Source: Triglochin maritima
Lineage: Eukaryota > Streptophyta > Magnoliopsida > Alismatales > Juncaginaceae
Length of the DNA: 64,000 bases
Reading direction: 5' to 3'
Assembly: GCA_963682175.1 (NCBI GenBank)
Contig: OY821792.1
Coordinates: 30,812,652-30,876,651, forward strand
Made by a program: the position numbers and the translations under genes. Numbering within the stretch: the first letter of the stretch is position 1; every line of letters begins with the position of its first letter. Positions 1 to 10,548 of this stretch are shown here, piece after piece. The notes below the pieces were generated by a model. That model ran no database searches. It was not told the DNA's origin and saw only the letters and a program-made list of their open reading frames with translations.

Positions 1-42
1 GCCATTAACCATGGAGCCTCTACCAATCATCTTCCCGGATGT

Positions 43-378
43 TCAATCCTGAAATAATACATCAAAAGGTGTAAAAATCACATTGTAATTTAGATTTCGA
101 ATTATCCGAGCAACAAAAAGCAAATTAGATGTAAATTCAGGAATATACAGAACATTTTTAGAAGTATTATTTAGAAGTGTGGATTGTCCAGTTCCATTGA
201 TCTTAACTTGGTTGCCATTGGCAACCGTAACAAATTTGTTTAGATTTGGGTTATACTGTAAGTTATGTAAAAGATTCATATTTCCAGTCATATGGTCAGT
301 AGCACCGATATCTATAATCCATGAACTAGGAGTAATAATATAATTAGTAAGGTAAGCATACAGATTAATACCTAACAC
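43..378 (-). pseudogene. Copia aspartic protease-like fragment
   Basis: A 111-codon open stretch contains SSWIIDIGATDHMTGN and later VLYIPEFTSNLL, both typical of the Copia gag-pre-integrase/protease region. The family catalytic motif is D-[S/T]-G-A; here the second position is Ile (DIGA), which would be expected to disable the protease. The flanking gag is frameshifted, so this is part of a dead element. Confidence 0.7.
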
Positions 379-1784
379 ATTACCTGTCTAAGATGAGTTT
401 GTCCAGAATTTTGGAGGAGTGCATTCAGATGTGCCAAGACTTGACCCAACTCTTTTTGGACTCCATTCGGCCTTAACCCAGGCCCATGAATAGAAGACGC
501 ACGCTCCCCCGCACCTGAGTAGACGCCAACAGGAACTGGATGCGTCTGACCGTCCGAGTTACCCGAATAATCGGGTGTATGAGGGTCCGCGTGGGCTTCG
601 GACATAAAACCTCGACGTCCGAAGAATGACCCACTTTGCTCCCATTTCTGGTTTTCGCCTCCGAAGCTAGGGTTAGGTTGTTGGTCGGTTCTGCCGCCTC
701 TGCTAAGGTATCCTCTGCTATCGCCCCTTCTTTCTCTGGTTCCATCTTTTGGTGGTCGGAGGTGCGGGTAGAGGAATCAACATCGGTCGCGGTTATGCCC
801 TTGTTTTTTGCAATGGTCACAATGTTCGTCCTTTCATTTTTTGAATTGTTCCTTTGCTTTTGAGGTCTGGTTTTGGTTGTGGGTGGCGGCGAAGGCTTGG
901 TTTTCGTTGTCTACGGGTTTGGGCATGGCGAGCCTTTAGGTTTCTTCCCGTTGGATCATCGCGATTATTTGGTTGAGGGGTGGAAGCTCCGATGATAATA
1001 GTATCTGAGATTTAAGGTTCTCGTAGCCAGAGTCGAAACCTACCATAAATTGATAGGTCTGATTTTGCTCGTCCCTTTCCTTGATGGTTTTCGGGTCCGT
1101 GCTCAGTGGTTCATAGATCCCGAGCTCATCCCATCAACCTTTTAAAGCGTCGAGGTATTCTGTGAAGCTTTTTTGCCCTTGTTTGGTTTGCGCGAGCTCT
1201 TGCTTGACTTTGAATATGTGAGCGAAGTTCTGTTGCTTCCCGTACAGGTCGTGGATGCCATCCCACAATTCCTTGGCTGAGTTGGAGTAGATGAACAACT
1301 CCGCGATCTAAGGTTGCATTGAGTTGAGCACCCAAAGTAATCGTGAGATGGTCGGCGGTCTGCCATTCCTCGATTTTGGTGTCGTCGGTGGTTGGTTTTT
1401 TTGTGCTTTCGGTGATGTGGCCTAATTTTTCCTTGCCATTGAGAGACAATGTGATGGACCGAGCCCAGGAGAGATTGTTTGTTTCATTCAGAAGTTAAGT
1501 GGTCAGTCTCTGAGGTTGTGCTCCTTCGATGACCATTGGGAGGGATGGTCGACGACGAGTGCGTCAGCCCCCTCTTTATGCTTTGAGGCTGATTGGCCGG
1601 TGATGATTTTGGGTTTTGGATGAGGGGTTGTATGGTGATTCTGGGATGTTCTGAGACCAATTTGGTCGATGATGGTTTTGGGTTTTTGGTGATTGAATGT
1701 ATGATGTTTTCTATGGGACGATCTGAGACGGTGACCGGAGAGATCTTCGTCGGTGAAGAATCCCGATTCTGAGTTTCGATCACT

Positions 1785-1796
1785 GCTCTGATACCA
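1785..1796 (-). other. Primer-binding site (initiator tRNA-Met) of the Copia element
   Basis: Minus-strand TGGTATCAGAGC abuts the inner edge of the LTR. It is the usual 12-base complement of the 3' end of plant initiator tRNA-Met and fixes the orientation of the element. Confidence 0.8.
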
Positions 1797-2067
1797 TGTG
1801 GAAATTAAGCGTGCTTATGAATTTTATTATCCCCAAAGAATACACATTGTTTGCTATTTATGTTGGCAGCACAAAATAGTCGTTGATCTATTTCCTATTA
1901 CATGTGATTGAGATTTGCTATGTATGATTGTATCTTGGTTTCCTTTGATGTAGTTGTGAGATATGTGATTTGGTGTAGTTTCCATTGGAGACAAGTAGCC
2001 GTTGAGGGATTAGCTGTTAGGGGAATAGACTATGATGACTCACGTGTCTGAGCTTTCTATTTCAACA
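1797..2067 (-). repeat. LTR of the Copia element (271 bp)
   Basis: On the minus strand it begins TGTTGAAATAG and ends TTTCCACA, a standard TG...CA LTR. It is followed directly by the primer-binding sequence TGGTATCAGAGC. Its length of about 270 bp is normal for small Copia LTRs. Its partner is left of the window, so divergence cannot be measured. Confidence 0.8.
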
Positions 2068-2072
2068 ATGCT

Positions 2073-5000
2073 AATGACATACTCCGAATACAATCATGAC
2101 TGCATTAAAGCATTTTTCATAGTGAATTGGCATACAATCTTTCAACTTCATCTGCTACCAAATCTGATAATATGCGTTTTGAATTACTATAATCTAGAAA
2201 ACTAATGTTCAATCAGACAAAAGAAACATAAAATGACACAATGTATAAATCATGTAAATATAAACTCTCTGGGTCCCAAAGAACATGTACATTAGAATAT
2301 ATTTGAAAATCATGAGGAGATCTTCTTCCTTCCACTGCCTAACACCAGCAACTAATGTCTGCACTACGAAGTGCATTTCACTCTTTACACATTGAATGGA
2401 GAACAAGTCCTTTTGGAAAGCAAAAGTCTTTGGAAATGCATTTGGACTTCACCCCGTCCAGATGCGTTAATTCTTCAACACATGCATGCACTGTAAACCC
2501 TTTCCATGCAAACCTTCAATTCTACTTCTGAATAGCACTTTTGTATCACAGAACAGTTCTGCCTATGAGCATATATCTTTTCATGTCTTATGTCTTGCAT
2601 TAAAATGTCTCTAGAATATTGTAGCCACTTGTGTCTTCTTAAGTGGATTCTCATGTGTCATAAATGGAATGTTAATCGCATGCCAAACTATTAGTTGGTT
2701 AAATGTCTCAAATCCAGCATGGATAGGCCCTGTCAAGGTTGACTGGGCTTGTGATATTGGAATTCCAAGTTCAAACACTTACGTATTAAGCTCAATCATA
2801 TTTTCTAATTAACCCATAAAATCCAACTATCAACCCATTAAGCTCAACCTATATATTAGATTGTTCTCACTTCATTTATCTTTCATATATACCTTCAAAC
2901 AGCCAACCAAAACCCAGCCTTGTAAGTTAAACATTACCCTTGGTTTTCCAGCCTGATTTCCATCTCTATTCATTAGTTTACTAGATGATAATAATAGCCA
3001 AATTAGATGTTTGGGCCTTGAGATAGGTAAGATTTAAGATAAAATTTTCGATATATATTTTTGTATTATGGGATATTGGGATAGTAGGACCAAAAGTAAA
3101 ATTTAACATAAGAAAATCTTGCTTCAATTTGGAATATAAGCAGAGCATCTGTGGATATACCTGAACACGCACTTTGCACATATCAATATATCATCATAAT
3201 TATCGTTGTCGTCATCATCATTATTAGTAATATTGATCTACATGTTCAAATTTCTAAAAATTATGTTTATTTATTTTTCTTCATCGTCATTAGTAGGGGT
3301 CAGTACAAGTATGTGCAAATTTGTCAAAATGATGTTTACTTATTTTTCTTACACGTTTAAATAATATTATTTAACAGTTCCATTTAGACCATTTGCTCGC
3401 TTTCATTAGCTATATCTACCATATATACAAGTAAAATGATAAAAGGTCTGATATCCTTCTCTAATTCTTAATTTTCAGCTGTTGTTAACAAAGGAGTGGG
3501 ATGGGTATTTAGAGAGGGGGGAAAAGAAACTGCCTAAATTAGAAGAGGAAGAAGAAGAAGAAGTACCTTCAAATATGACGAAAATGAAAAAAACACAAAT
3601 ACGATTTTGACGTTCATAGCTTATGGTTTGGAAAATAGAGTACACGATTAGTATGGTGTTGTTGGTGAGCTAAAAAAGGTTTTTTTTGCATGGTGGAATG
3701 ACGTGTGATGAATATGGAAGATAAAGAGTAATTGATGTAGTGTCCTTAGATTTCCATGATTGGAAGGTGCCCACTAACTAATAAGTGTGATGCCAATAAT
3801 TATCTTCTGATGGGTCAACGGAGACAAGTGGCACTCTAGCCACCACCAACAGGCTGCGCCAGAACAGTTGATGGAGCAATCGTACAGTGCCGACCAACTC
3901 CAGAAAATAAACCCTGAAAAAGACATCATGGACATCGTGCTCATCTAGTTATAAATATCGAATTCAATCAAATTCTTACACGGTGTCGTTCGTACTAATG
4001 AAATTCAAAAAAGTCTATAACTCTAAATTTATGGTTTGCCATCGTTTTAGAATGTTAATTGAAGAAGTCATTTTAAGTGCACATTATCAAGTCATCTAAT
4101 CTTCTCAAGGTTAATTCCCACGATTTGTTAAGTATTCAAAAAAGTCATTTTTGATGTTTAGTTCGTCACTTTCTTTGAATTTTTAGTGGATAATGACGCC
4201 TTTAAACAATATGAATTTTCAAATATAATGGATATTAGAGCGTCTGTATCCAACTTGAAACCGCTTATTATAAGTAATCATATTAGTCTGTATAATATCT
4301 ATTAGGCTTACGTAGTGTTATTTAATATCAAATTGGTCTAAACAATACAGTTCTTGACAAGTCAAATCTACCCAACAAAAAATTGTCAATTCCAGATTGT
4401 AATTTGAGCTCAGACGATATTATTTCTCAGACAATCTAACCTGATGCAGTTTCTTGTTCTTGACTCGTTTACATGCTACACAATATATTCCTTCAGGTGC
4501 AATCTTATAGCATCTAGATTGCTGTGCTGCATGTGCATAGTTATATAGATTTTGCAGATTCATGTGCATAGATATATAGATTTTGCAAAATCTGAAAAAC
4601 GGCATCTGTTCATAACTTTTTGGACAGTATTAATTTATTACCACTCTTCGAAAGTGAAACTTCAACCCCCCACGTCAACTCAATTGCTCTTCTACTAGGT
4701 TCAATGAATGGGGACGGTTGGATAATTCTACTAATCACGAGAGGAAACAAATATGCAAACAACACAAGTTAATCCATGTTTTTAAGTAATTGTAGATTAG
4801 TGAAAATTGATTAATCTGCTGACTTGTTTACATTTTTTATTTTATTTATTTACTCTCTACCAAACCTCATTTTAAATTTCAGATCTGCTAGCGCACATGT
4901 CAAGAACCGATCACTGGTTTTGACCATCTTAATTTAACCAAAGATCTCCAAACTGAGTTGGTTCCAATTGGTAACATTTTTACATTTCCAATTAGGAGTA

Positions 5001-5901
5001 ACATGAGATTATATTTCCAACAATCTCTTCATTTGACCATCAAACAAACCAAAATAACGATTGCATACGTACAAGTTTAGCACAGTGCTTGAGCGTAGTA
5101 TATCCTTCCATAACCGACGTAAGGATCCTTCTGTACTAGTGTCAGGACTCAGGAGGTGTGTCCATGATGACAAGTTGAGTGTAGTACTTGAGAATTGAGA
5201 CTTGAGAGTTAGTTATCACAAAACACTTGGACAAAGTGATAACAAATTGATTTTTCAGAAACGAAATCTCAAAATGATACTTCGAAAACGACGAGAAAAA
5301 TTGCGTGTTGTCCAACGTCTCAAGCCGACAAGGCATGGGTAGTAGGAACAAAACCACCATGGGTGGACCGGTGGTGGGACAACTTCTTTTAGTGGATACA
5401 AGTTACATCTCCTATACGGTTCGATCAAGAAAGACATACATAAGATTGGGAACAAGATAGTGGTGGATGGATGGGCCACTGATTCGGACTCTGCAGGTGT
5501 TTTTGTGTCAAATTATTACATATTCATAATTCTATGTGTATATATAGTTGTTGGGGGTCACTAAGCAAGACATAAGATACGTATGGATATCAATGAAACC
5601 AATGCATTTGAGTAGATGTCGACGTTCATAATGGTCCTGGCAAGTAATAACGACCTTCTTATCCATGTCGGGATGCGCTCAAAGAGTTTTTTAAAAAAAA
5701 GTTACAGATTAATGTTATGTGTGTGACAAATAAATGTTGTACCAATGCGAGCTAGGATTAGTGTTAGAAATTTGTAAATCAAACGGCTTATTCGAATATC
5801 CAATGTCTACCTTGGACCTGGTGATCTTTGGGAAGTGGTATGGTGTCCGAAAAGTTAGTATATATTTTTATTTTGGGTTTGCACGAGATACCAAATGTAG
5901 G
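2073..5901. other. AT-rich intergenic stretch, no gene recognised
   Basis: About 3.8 kb between the Copia LTR and the MULE target duplication. Open frames are short (at most about 75 codons) and resemble nothing I know. Short homopurine runs (near 3541-3562) and AT-rich tracts are present. I see no RNA gene or structured repeat. Confidence 0.5.
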
Positions 5902-5911
5902 CCTTCTAAAA
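5902..5911. repeat. MULE target-site duplication, left copy
   Basis: CCTTCTAAAA, identical to 13867-13876 on the other side of the element. Confidence 0.8.
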
Positions 5912-6250
5912 GAGTCCTTATACACGGACGCGGGCGTCACGGACGCGCCCTACGTGGCTTCAAAAAGTGGAGGAGTCAGCGTCTAGTCGGATTGCCATGT
6001 CACGCTTTCCTTCCGAACGCGCCTTAAATTGTTTTAAAAATTTTTTGACGGTTTTCGAAGAAGGACGGTTCGTTTCCAGATTAGACAGCGGCAGACACCC
6101 TACGAATGACGGTTCGGATACCGAGGAAGATAACATATCCAGAACAAAAGGGAGACTCGCTTTCTTTCTTTCTTACCTGTGAACGTAGGAAGCGCACCTG
6201 TGAAGCTTTCCCGACTTTCTTTCCCTGTGAAGCGCACCTTGTAAACGATA

Positions 6251-8743
6251 ATGGATTCTTCAACTCCGGCCGTCGATATCGAACACGTCCCAGAACCGGT
6301 GGGTCTCTAATTTTTTCTTTCCCTGGGTCGTTATTTTTTTTGATGAACTTCCGTTTATTAAATTATTGGTTTTAGGGAACCACGTACTACTTCCGGGAAT
6401 CACGATGCTCCTGGAAGGCCATCCGAAAGCAGTTTGACCGGATGAATAAGGTGGAGAAGGAGGCTTTCCGTTGCACCCCATTCGGTCACTTCCTAAACCT
6501 TCCTAACATTACGACGGATGAGGTGGTGCGTCTGTTCGGATTAAGTGGTGGGTCTGTTCGGGTGAGGTGGTGCGTCTGTTCGGATTAAGTGGTGGGTCTG
6601 TTCGGAATACGTTGTGGGTCTGTTCGGATTAAGTGGTGGGGCTGTTCGGAATATGTGGTGGGGTTGTTCGGATTAAGTGTTGGGTCTGTTCGGAATACAT
6701 TGTGAGTCAGTTCGGAATACATTGTGAGTCTGTTCGAAATACATGGTGAGTCTGTTCGCATTAAGGGGTGGGTCTGTTCGGATTAAGTGTTGGGTCTGTT
6801 CGGAATAAGACGTGTGTCTATTCGGAATAAGAAGTCCGTCTGTTCGGATTAAGTTGGGTGTCTCTTCGGTTTACGTTTAATGTATGTTCGGATTCAGTTG
6901 TCTTTCGAATATGAAGGTACGTTGGTATAGTAGTTCTCATTTTTTTCCTTTCCATTTGAAGGTGTGGCTTTGTGAGAAATTTAAATTGGGGGAGCCCAGA
7001 ACTGGAGTTTTCCCACGGATGAAAAGATGGACGGAGATGTTTGGGAAACGATTAACCCTGAGGAAATGGGAGGAACGTGGAATTACCTTACATCGGATTT
7101 ACGACGGCACGTTCGACCTGATGGGGGCTCCATCAATGAGTGAAAGGGAGCTGCAACTTATTGGTCCTGTTCGAAAGAGCTCAACTTCAACCGTCAGTTT
7201 GCCAAGGCTCCAACTGGCAGACTGCAGCATTCCATGCGACCCGCTGCTCCAAGAATTGGAGCTGAGTGAGGTGAAGACAAAATGGCTGAGGGCCGAAGCT
7301 GCCCTTAAGAAGGCCACAGAACAGGTACACGACCTCAGGGAAGAACTGAGGATTTCCCAGGAAGAGTGTGGGAGGCTCAGGAAAGATATTATATATCTTC
7401 GAGGGACAGGGACAACTGGAGTCCCTGGTGGGGAGAACGAGCGAGAGCAAGAGGAGGAGAATAGGAAGAAGAGGGAGGCGGAGGAAGAAGAGAATAGGAA
7501 GAGGAAGGAGGATGAAGAAGAAGAAGAAGAAAAAAAGAGGAAGGAGGAGGAAGAAGAAAAGAAGAGGGAGGAGGAGGAAGAAGAAAAGAGGAGGGAGGAG
7601 GAAGAAGAAGAGAAGAAGAGGAAGGAGGAGGAGGAACGAGAAAAGAAGAAGAGGAAGGAGGAGGAGGAACGAGAAAAGAGGAAGAGGGAGGAGGAGGAAT
7701 GTGAGAGAAAAAGGGAGGAGGAAAGGAAGAAGGAAGAAGAGGAGAAGAGGGAGGAGGAGAGGAAGATGGGAGAAAAGAGGAAAATAGTGGAGAAGGAGGA
7801 AGAGAAGAAGAGGGAAGAGAAGAAGAAGAAGGAGAAGGAAGAAGAAAGCAAGGCCCAGATAGCAAACTGGGTCGCGAAAAGAAAACGCTCGACGGCCACC
7901 GTTGAGCAGCAGCTGAAGGAAGGCGAACATCTGGCCAAGAAGAATAAGAAGGAAGAAGAGCAAAAAAGAAAAGATAGAGCGGCTCAAAGGAGCCTGAAGA
8001 AAAAAAGGCCGGATGTTGACATGCCTGCATTGGGCACGTTGTCAGTTGATGAGGTCAAAATGCTACTGAACCTGACCGAACCCAACAAGGACAATAGGGA
8101 GGTCATCTGGAGAGGCGATATGTGCAGTTTAAAACGCTCCGACCTGAAGGAGCTTATAACGCCTAGGATGGATATTAGCGATGAAACTATCGACGCTATG
8201 CTATCGGTGCTCGAAGAAAGACGCCACCCAGAAAAAGTTATATGCATATCCACATTCGAGTCGGGGCGAATTCTTGGAGGGCAAGGCAGAGAAGTTGATG
8301 ATTTTATCCTCCCTAAAATCGTAGGTGCGTCTCCAACACAGACCGTGATCGCACAACCATGCTGGTCTTCAGGTCATTGGACACTGGTGGTTGTCTATGG
8401 CCCGTCCAAAGAGATTTTGGCATTCAACAGTCTCTCTAGGGAGCTAGGCGAAGGTGATGATCCGGAGCAGACTGTAGGCCTACATGAATGTGCAGCAGCG
8501 GATGCGGCTGTATACTGGAGGGATCTACTCAAGGTCGACTGGCCCCTGAGAATCCTGAGGAAAGAGAGCCAACAACAACCACCGGGGAGCAACGATTGCG
8601 GCGCCTTCGTTTTATACTGGATAAGGTGCCTAATGTTCAATCTTGACCCTACGAAGGAGAAGGACCCCAATACCATCCACTCTATCAGGGGTGAATTGGC
8701 GGTCATGTTACTTAGGGATCGTCGGTCGTGTGTGCAGGTCTAA
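6251..8743 (+). CDS. Ulp1/C48-type cysteine protease-like protein carried by the MULE
   Basis: Proposed exons 6251-6298, 6376-6522 and 6962-8743 join in phase with GT/AG introns and give about 658 aa. Exon 2 ([20 protein letters not shown]... to [15 protein letters not shown]) resembles the N-terminal domain seen in plant MULE-borne Ulp1 proteins. Residues about 225-362 are an extreme Glu/Lys/Arg low-complexity run, probably a charged coil. The C-terminus is a Ulp1 peptidase domain: [12 protein letters not shown] with the catalytic His (about residue 537), then [17 protein letters not shown] with the oxyanion Gln and catalytic Cys (about 611). The usual Asp after the His is Asn (FNSL, about 554). 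C48 enzymes process SUMO; a role for this one in transposition is unknown. An open frame alone would start at 6884, but the two upstream exons are a better fit. Intron 2 is filled by satellite repeats. Confidence 0.7.
6523..6961 (+). repeat. Degenerate 22-bp satellite block inside intron 2 of the Ulp1-like gene
   Basis: From about 6523 to 6890 units of the form GTCTGTTCGGATTAAGTGGT recur at about 22-bp spacing with many substitutions. They are the reverse complement of the unit at 8871-10440. The intron starts GAG|GTGGTG at 6523 and ends AAG at 6961. Confidence 0.75.
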
Positions 8744-8870
8744 ACAGACAACGATATTTTAAGTTTTGTTTATTTTTTGGTTTACATGTACAAAATGTTT
8801 ACATATTCAGTTCACAAACTATTTACATGTAAAAATACAAACATTACCAATGTCATTCTTAAGCTAACTT

Positions 8871-10440
8871 TATTCCGAACAGACAGTCTTCTTATTCCGA
8901 ACAGACCCAACACTTAATCCGAACAGACGCAACACTTAATCCGAACAGACTCACAACTTAATCCGAACAACCGCAACATTTAATCCGAACAGGCTCACAA
9001 CTTATTCCGAACACAGTCTTCTTATTCCGAACAGACCAACCACTTATTCCGAACAGACCCAACACTTAATCCGAACAGACGCAACACTTAATCCGAACAG
9101 ACTCACAACTTAATCCGAACAAACACAACATTTAATCCTAACAGGCTCACAACTTATTCCGAACACAGTCTTCTTATTCCGAACAGACCCACCACTTATT
9201 CCGAACAGACCCAACACTTAATCCGAACAGACGCAACACTTAATCCGAACAGACTCACAACTTAATCCGAACAAACGCAACATTTAATCCGAACAGAACC
9301 ACCACTTATTCCGAACAGACCGAACACTTAATCAGAACAGACCCAACACTTAATCCGAACAGACTCACAACTTAATCGGAACAGAACCACCACTTATTCA
9401 GAACAGACCGAACACTTAATCCGAACAGACTCACAACTTAATCCGAACAGAACCACCACTTATTTCGAACAGACCGAACACTTAATCAGAACAGACCCAA
9501 CACTTAATCCGAACAGACTCACAACTTAATCGGAACAGAACCACCACTTATTCCGAACAGACCGAACACTTAATCCGAACAGACTCACAACTTAATCCGA
9601 ACAGAACCACCACTTATTCCGAACAGACCCAACACTTAATCAGAACAGACCCAACACTTAATCCGAACAGACTCACAACTTAATCGGAACAGAACCACCA
9701 CTTATTCCGAACAGACCGAACACTTAATCCGAACAGACTCACAACTTAATCCGAACAGAACCACCACTTATTCCGAACAGACCGAACACTTAATCAGAAC
9801 AGACCCAACACTTAATCCGAACAGACTCACAACTTAATCGGAACAGAACCACCACTTATTCCAAACAGACCGAACACTTAATCCGAACAGACTCACAACT
9901 TAATCCGAACAGAACCACCACTTATTCCGAACAGACCCAACACTTAATCAGAACAGACCCAACACTTAATCCGAACAGACTCACAACTTAATCGGAACAG
10001 AACCACCACTTATTCCGAACAGACCGAACACTTAATCCGAACAGACTCACAACTTAATCCGAACAGAACCACAACTTATTCCCAACAGACCCAACACTTA
10101 ATCAGAACAGACCCAACACTTAATCCGAACAGACTCACAACTTAATCGGAACAGAACCACCACTTATTCCGAACAGACTCACAACTTATTCCGAACAGAC
10201 ACACCACTTAATCCGAACAGAACCACCACTTATTCCCAACAGACCCAACACTTAATCAGAACAGACCCAACACTTAATCCGAACAGACTCACAACTTAAT
10301 CGGAACAGAACCACCACTTATTCCGAACAGACTCACAACTTATTCCGAACAGACACACCACTTAATCCGAACACACACAACTTATTCCCAACACACCCAC
10401 AACATATTCCGAACAGGAAAAACTTATTTCGATCAGACAC
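8871..10440 (+). repeat. 22-bp satellite array with 154-bp higher-order period (central MULE block)
   Basis: About 70 tandem copies of ACTTAATCCGAACAGACTCA-type units with a 22-bp period, alternating CTTATTCCGAACAGAC and CTTAATCCGAACAGAC variants. A diagnostic variant (TAATCGGAACAG) recurs at about 9377, 9531, 9685, 9839, 9993 and 10147, exactly 154 bp apart, so seven units form a higher-order repeat. The array lies between the 3' ends of the two MULE genes. Confidence 0.9.
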
Positions 10441-10548
10441 AAGTAAATCTGAACTGAACTTGTATAACAACCATTTACAGATCAAAACAGATCAACAATT
10501 ACAAGTTTCTTGGTTTTACAAGAACGGGAAAAAACAAAAAAATGTAAA

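Larger units (their letters stand above)
1..2067 (-). mobile_element. Decayed Ty1/Copia retrotransposon, truncated by window edge
   Basis: On the minus strand the order is LTR (1797-2067), primer-binding site, gag and protease, so the element reads leftwards out of the window and its 3' part is not visible. Gag (about 1783 down to 1000) is broken into several frames; pieces resemble the UBN2/retrotran_gag domain of Copia elements. A CCHC zinc knuckle (C-x2-C-x4-H-x4-C) is readable around 781-833 and is followed at once by a stop. A protease-like segment at 43-378 contains WIIDIGATDHMTG. Frameshifts and stops show that it is dead. The 5 bases outside the LTR are ATGCT (2068-2072); the partner target duplication lies outside the window. 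Copia is supported by gag type, protease motif and short LTR; no lineage is claimed. Confidence 0.85.

Noticed and set aside
7099..8030. Long minus-strand open frames rich in Ser, Leu or Pro opposite the Ulp1-like gene
   Set aside because: They are the antisense reading of the Glu/Lys codon run (GAG/AAG); low-complexity purine-rich DNA gives open frames in several phases.
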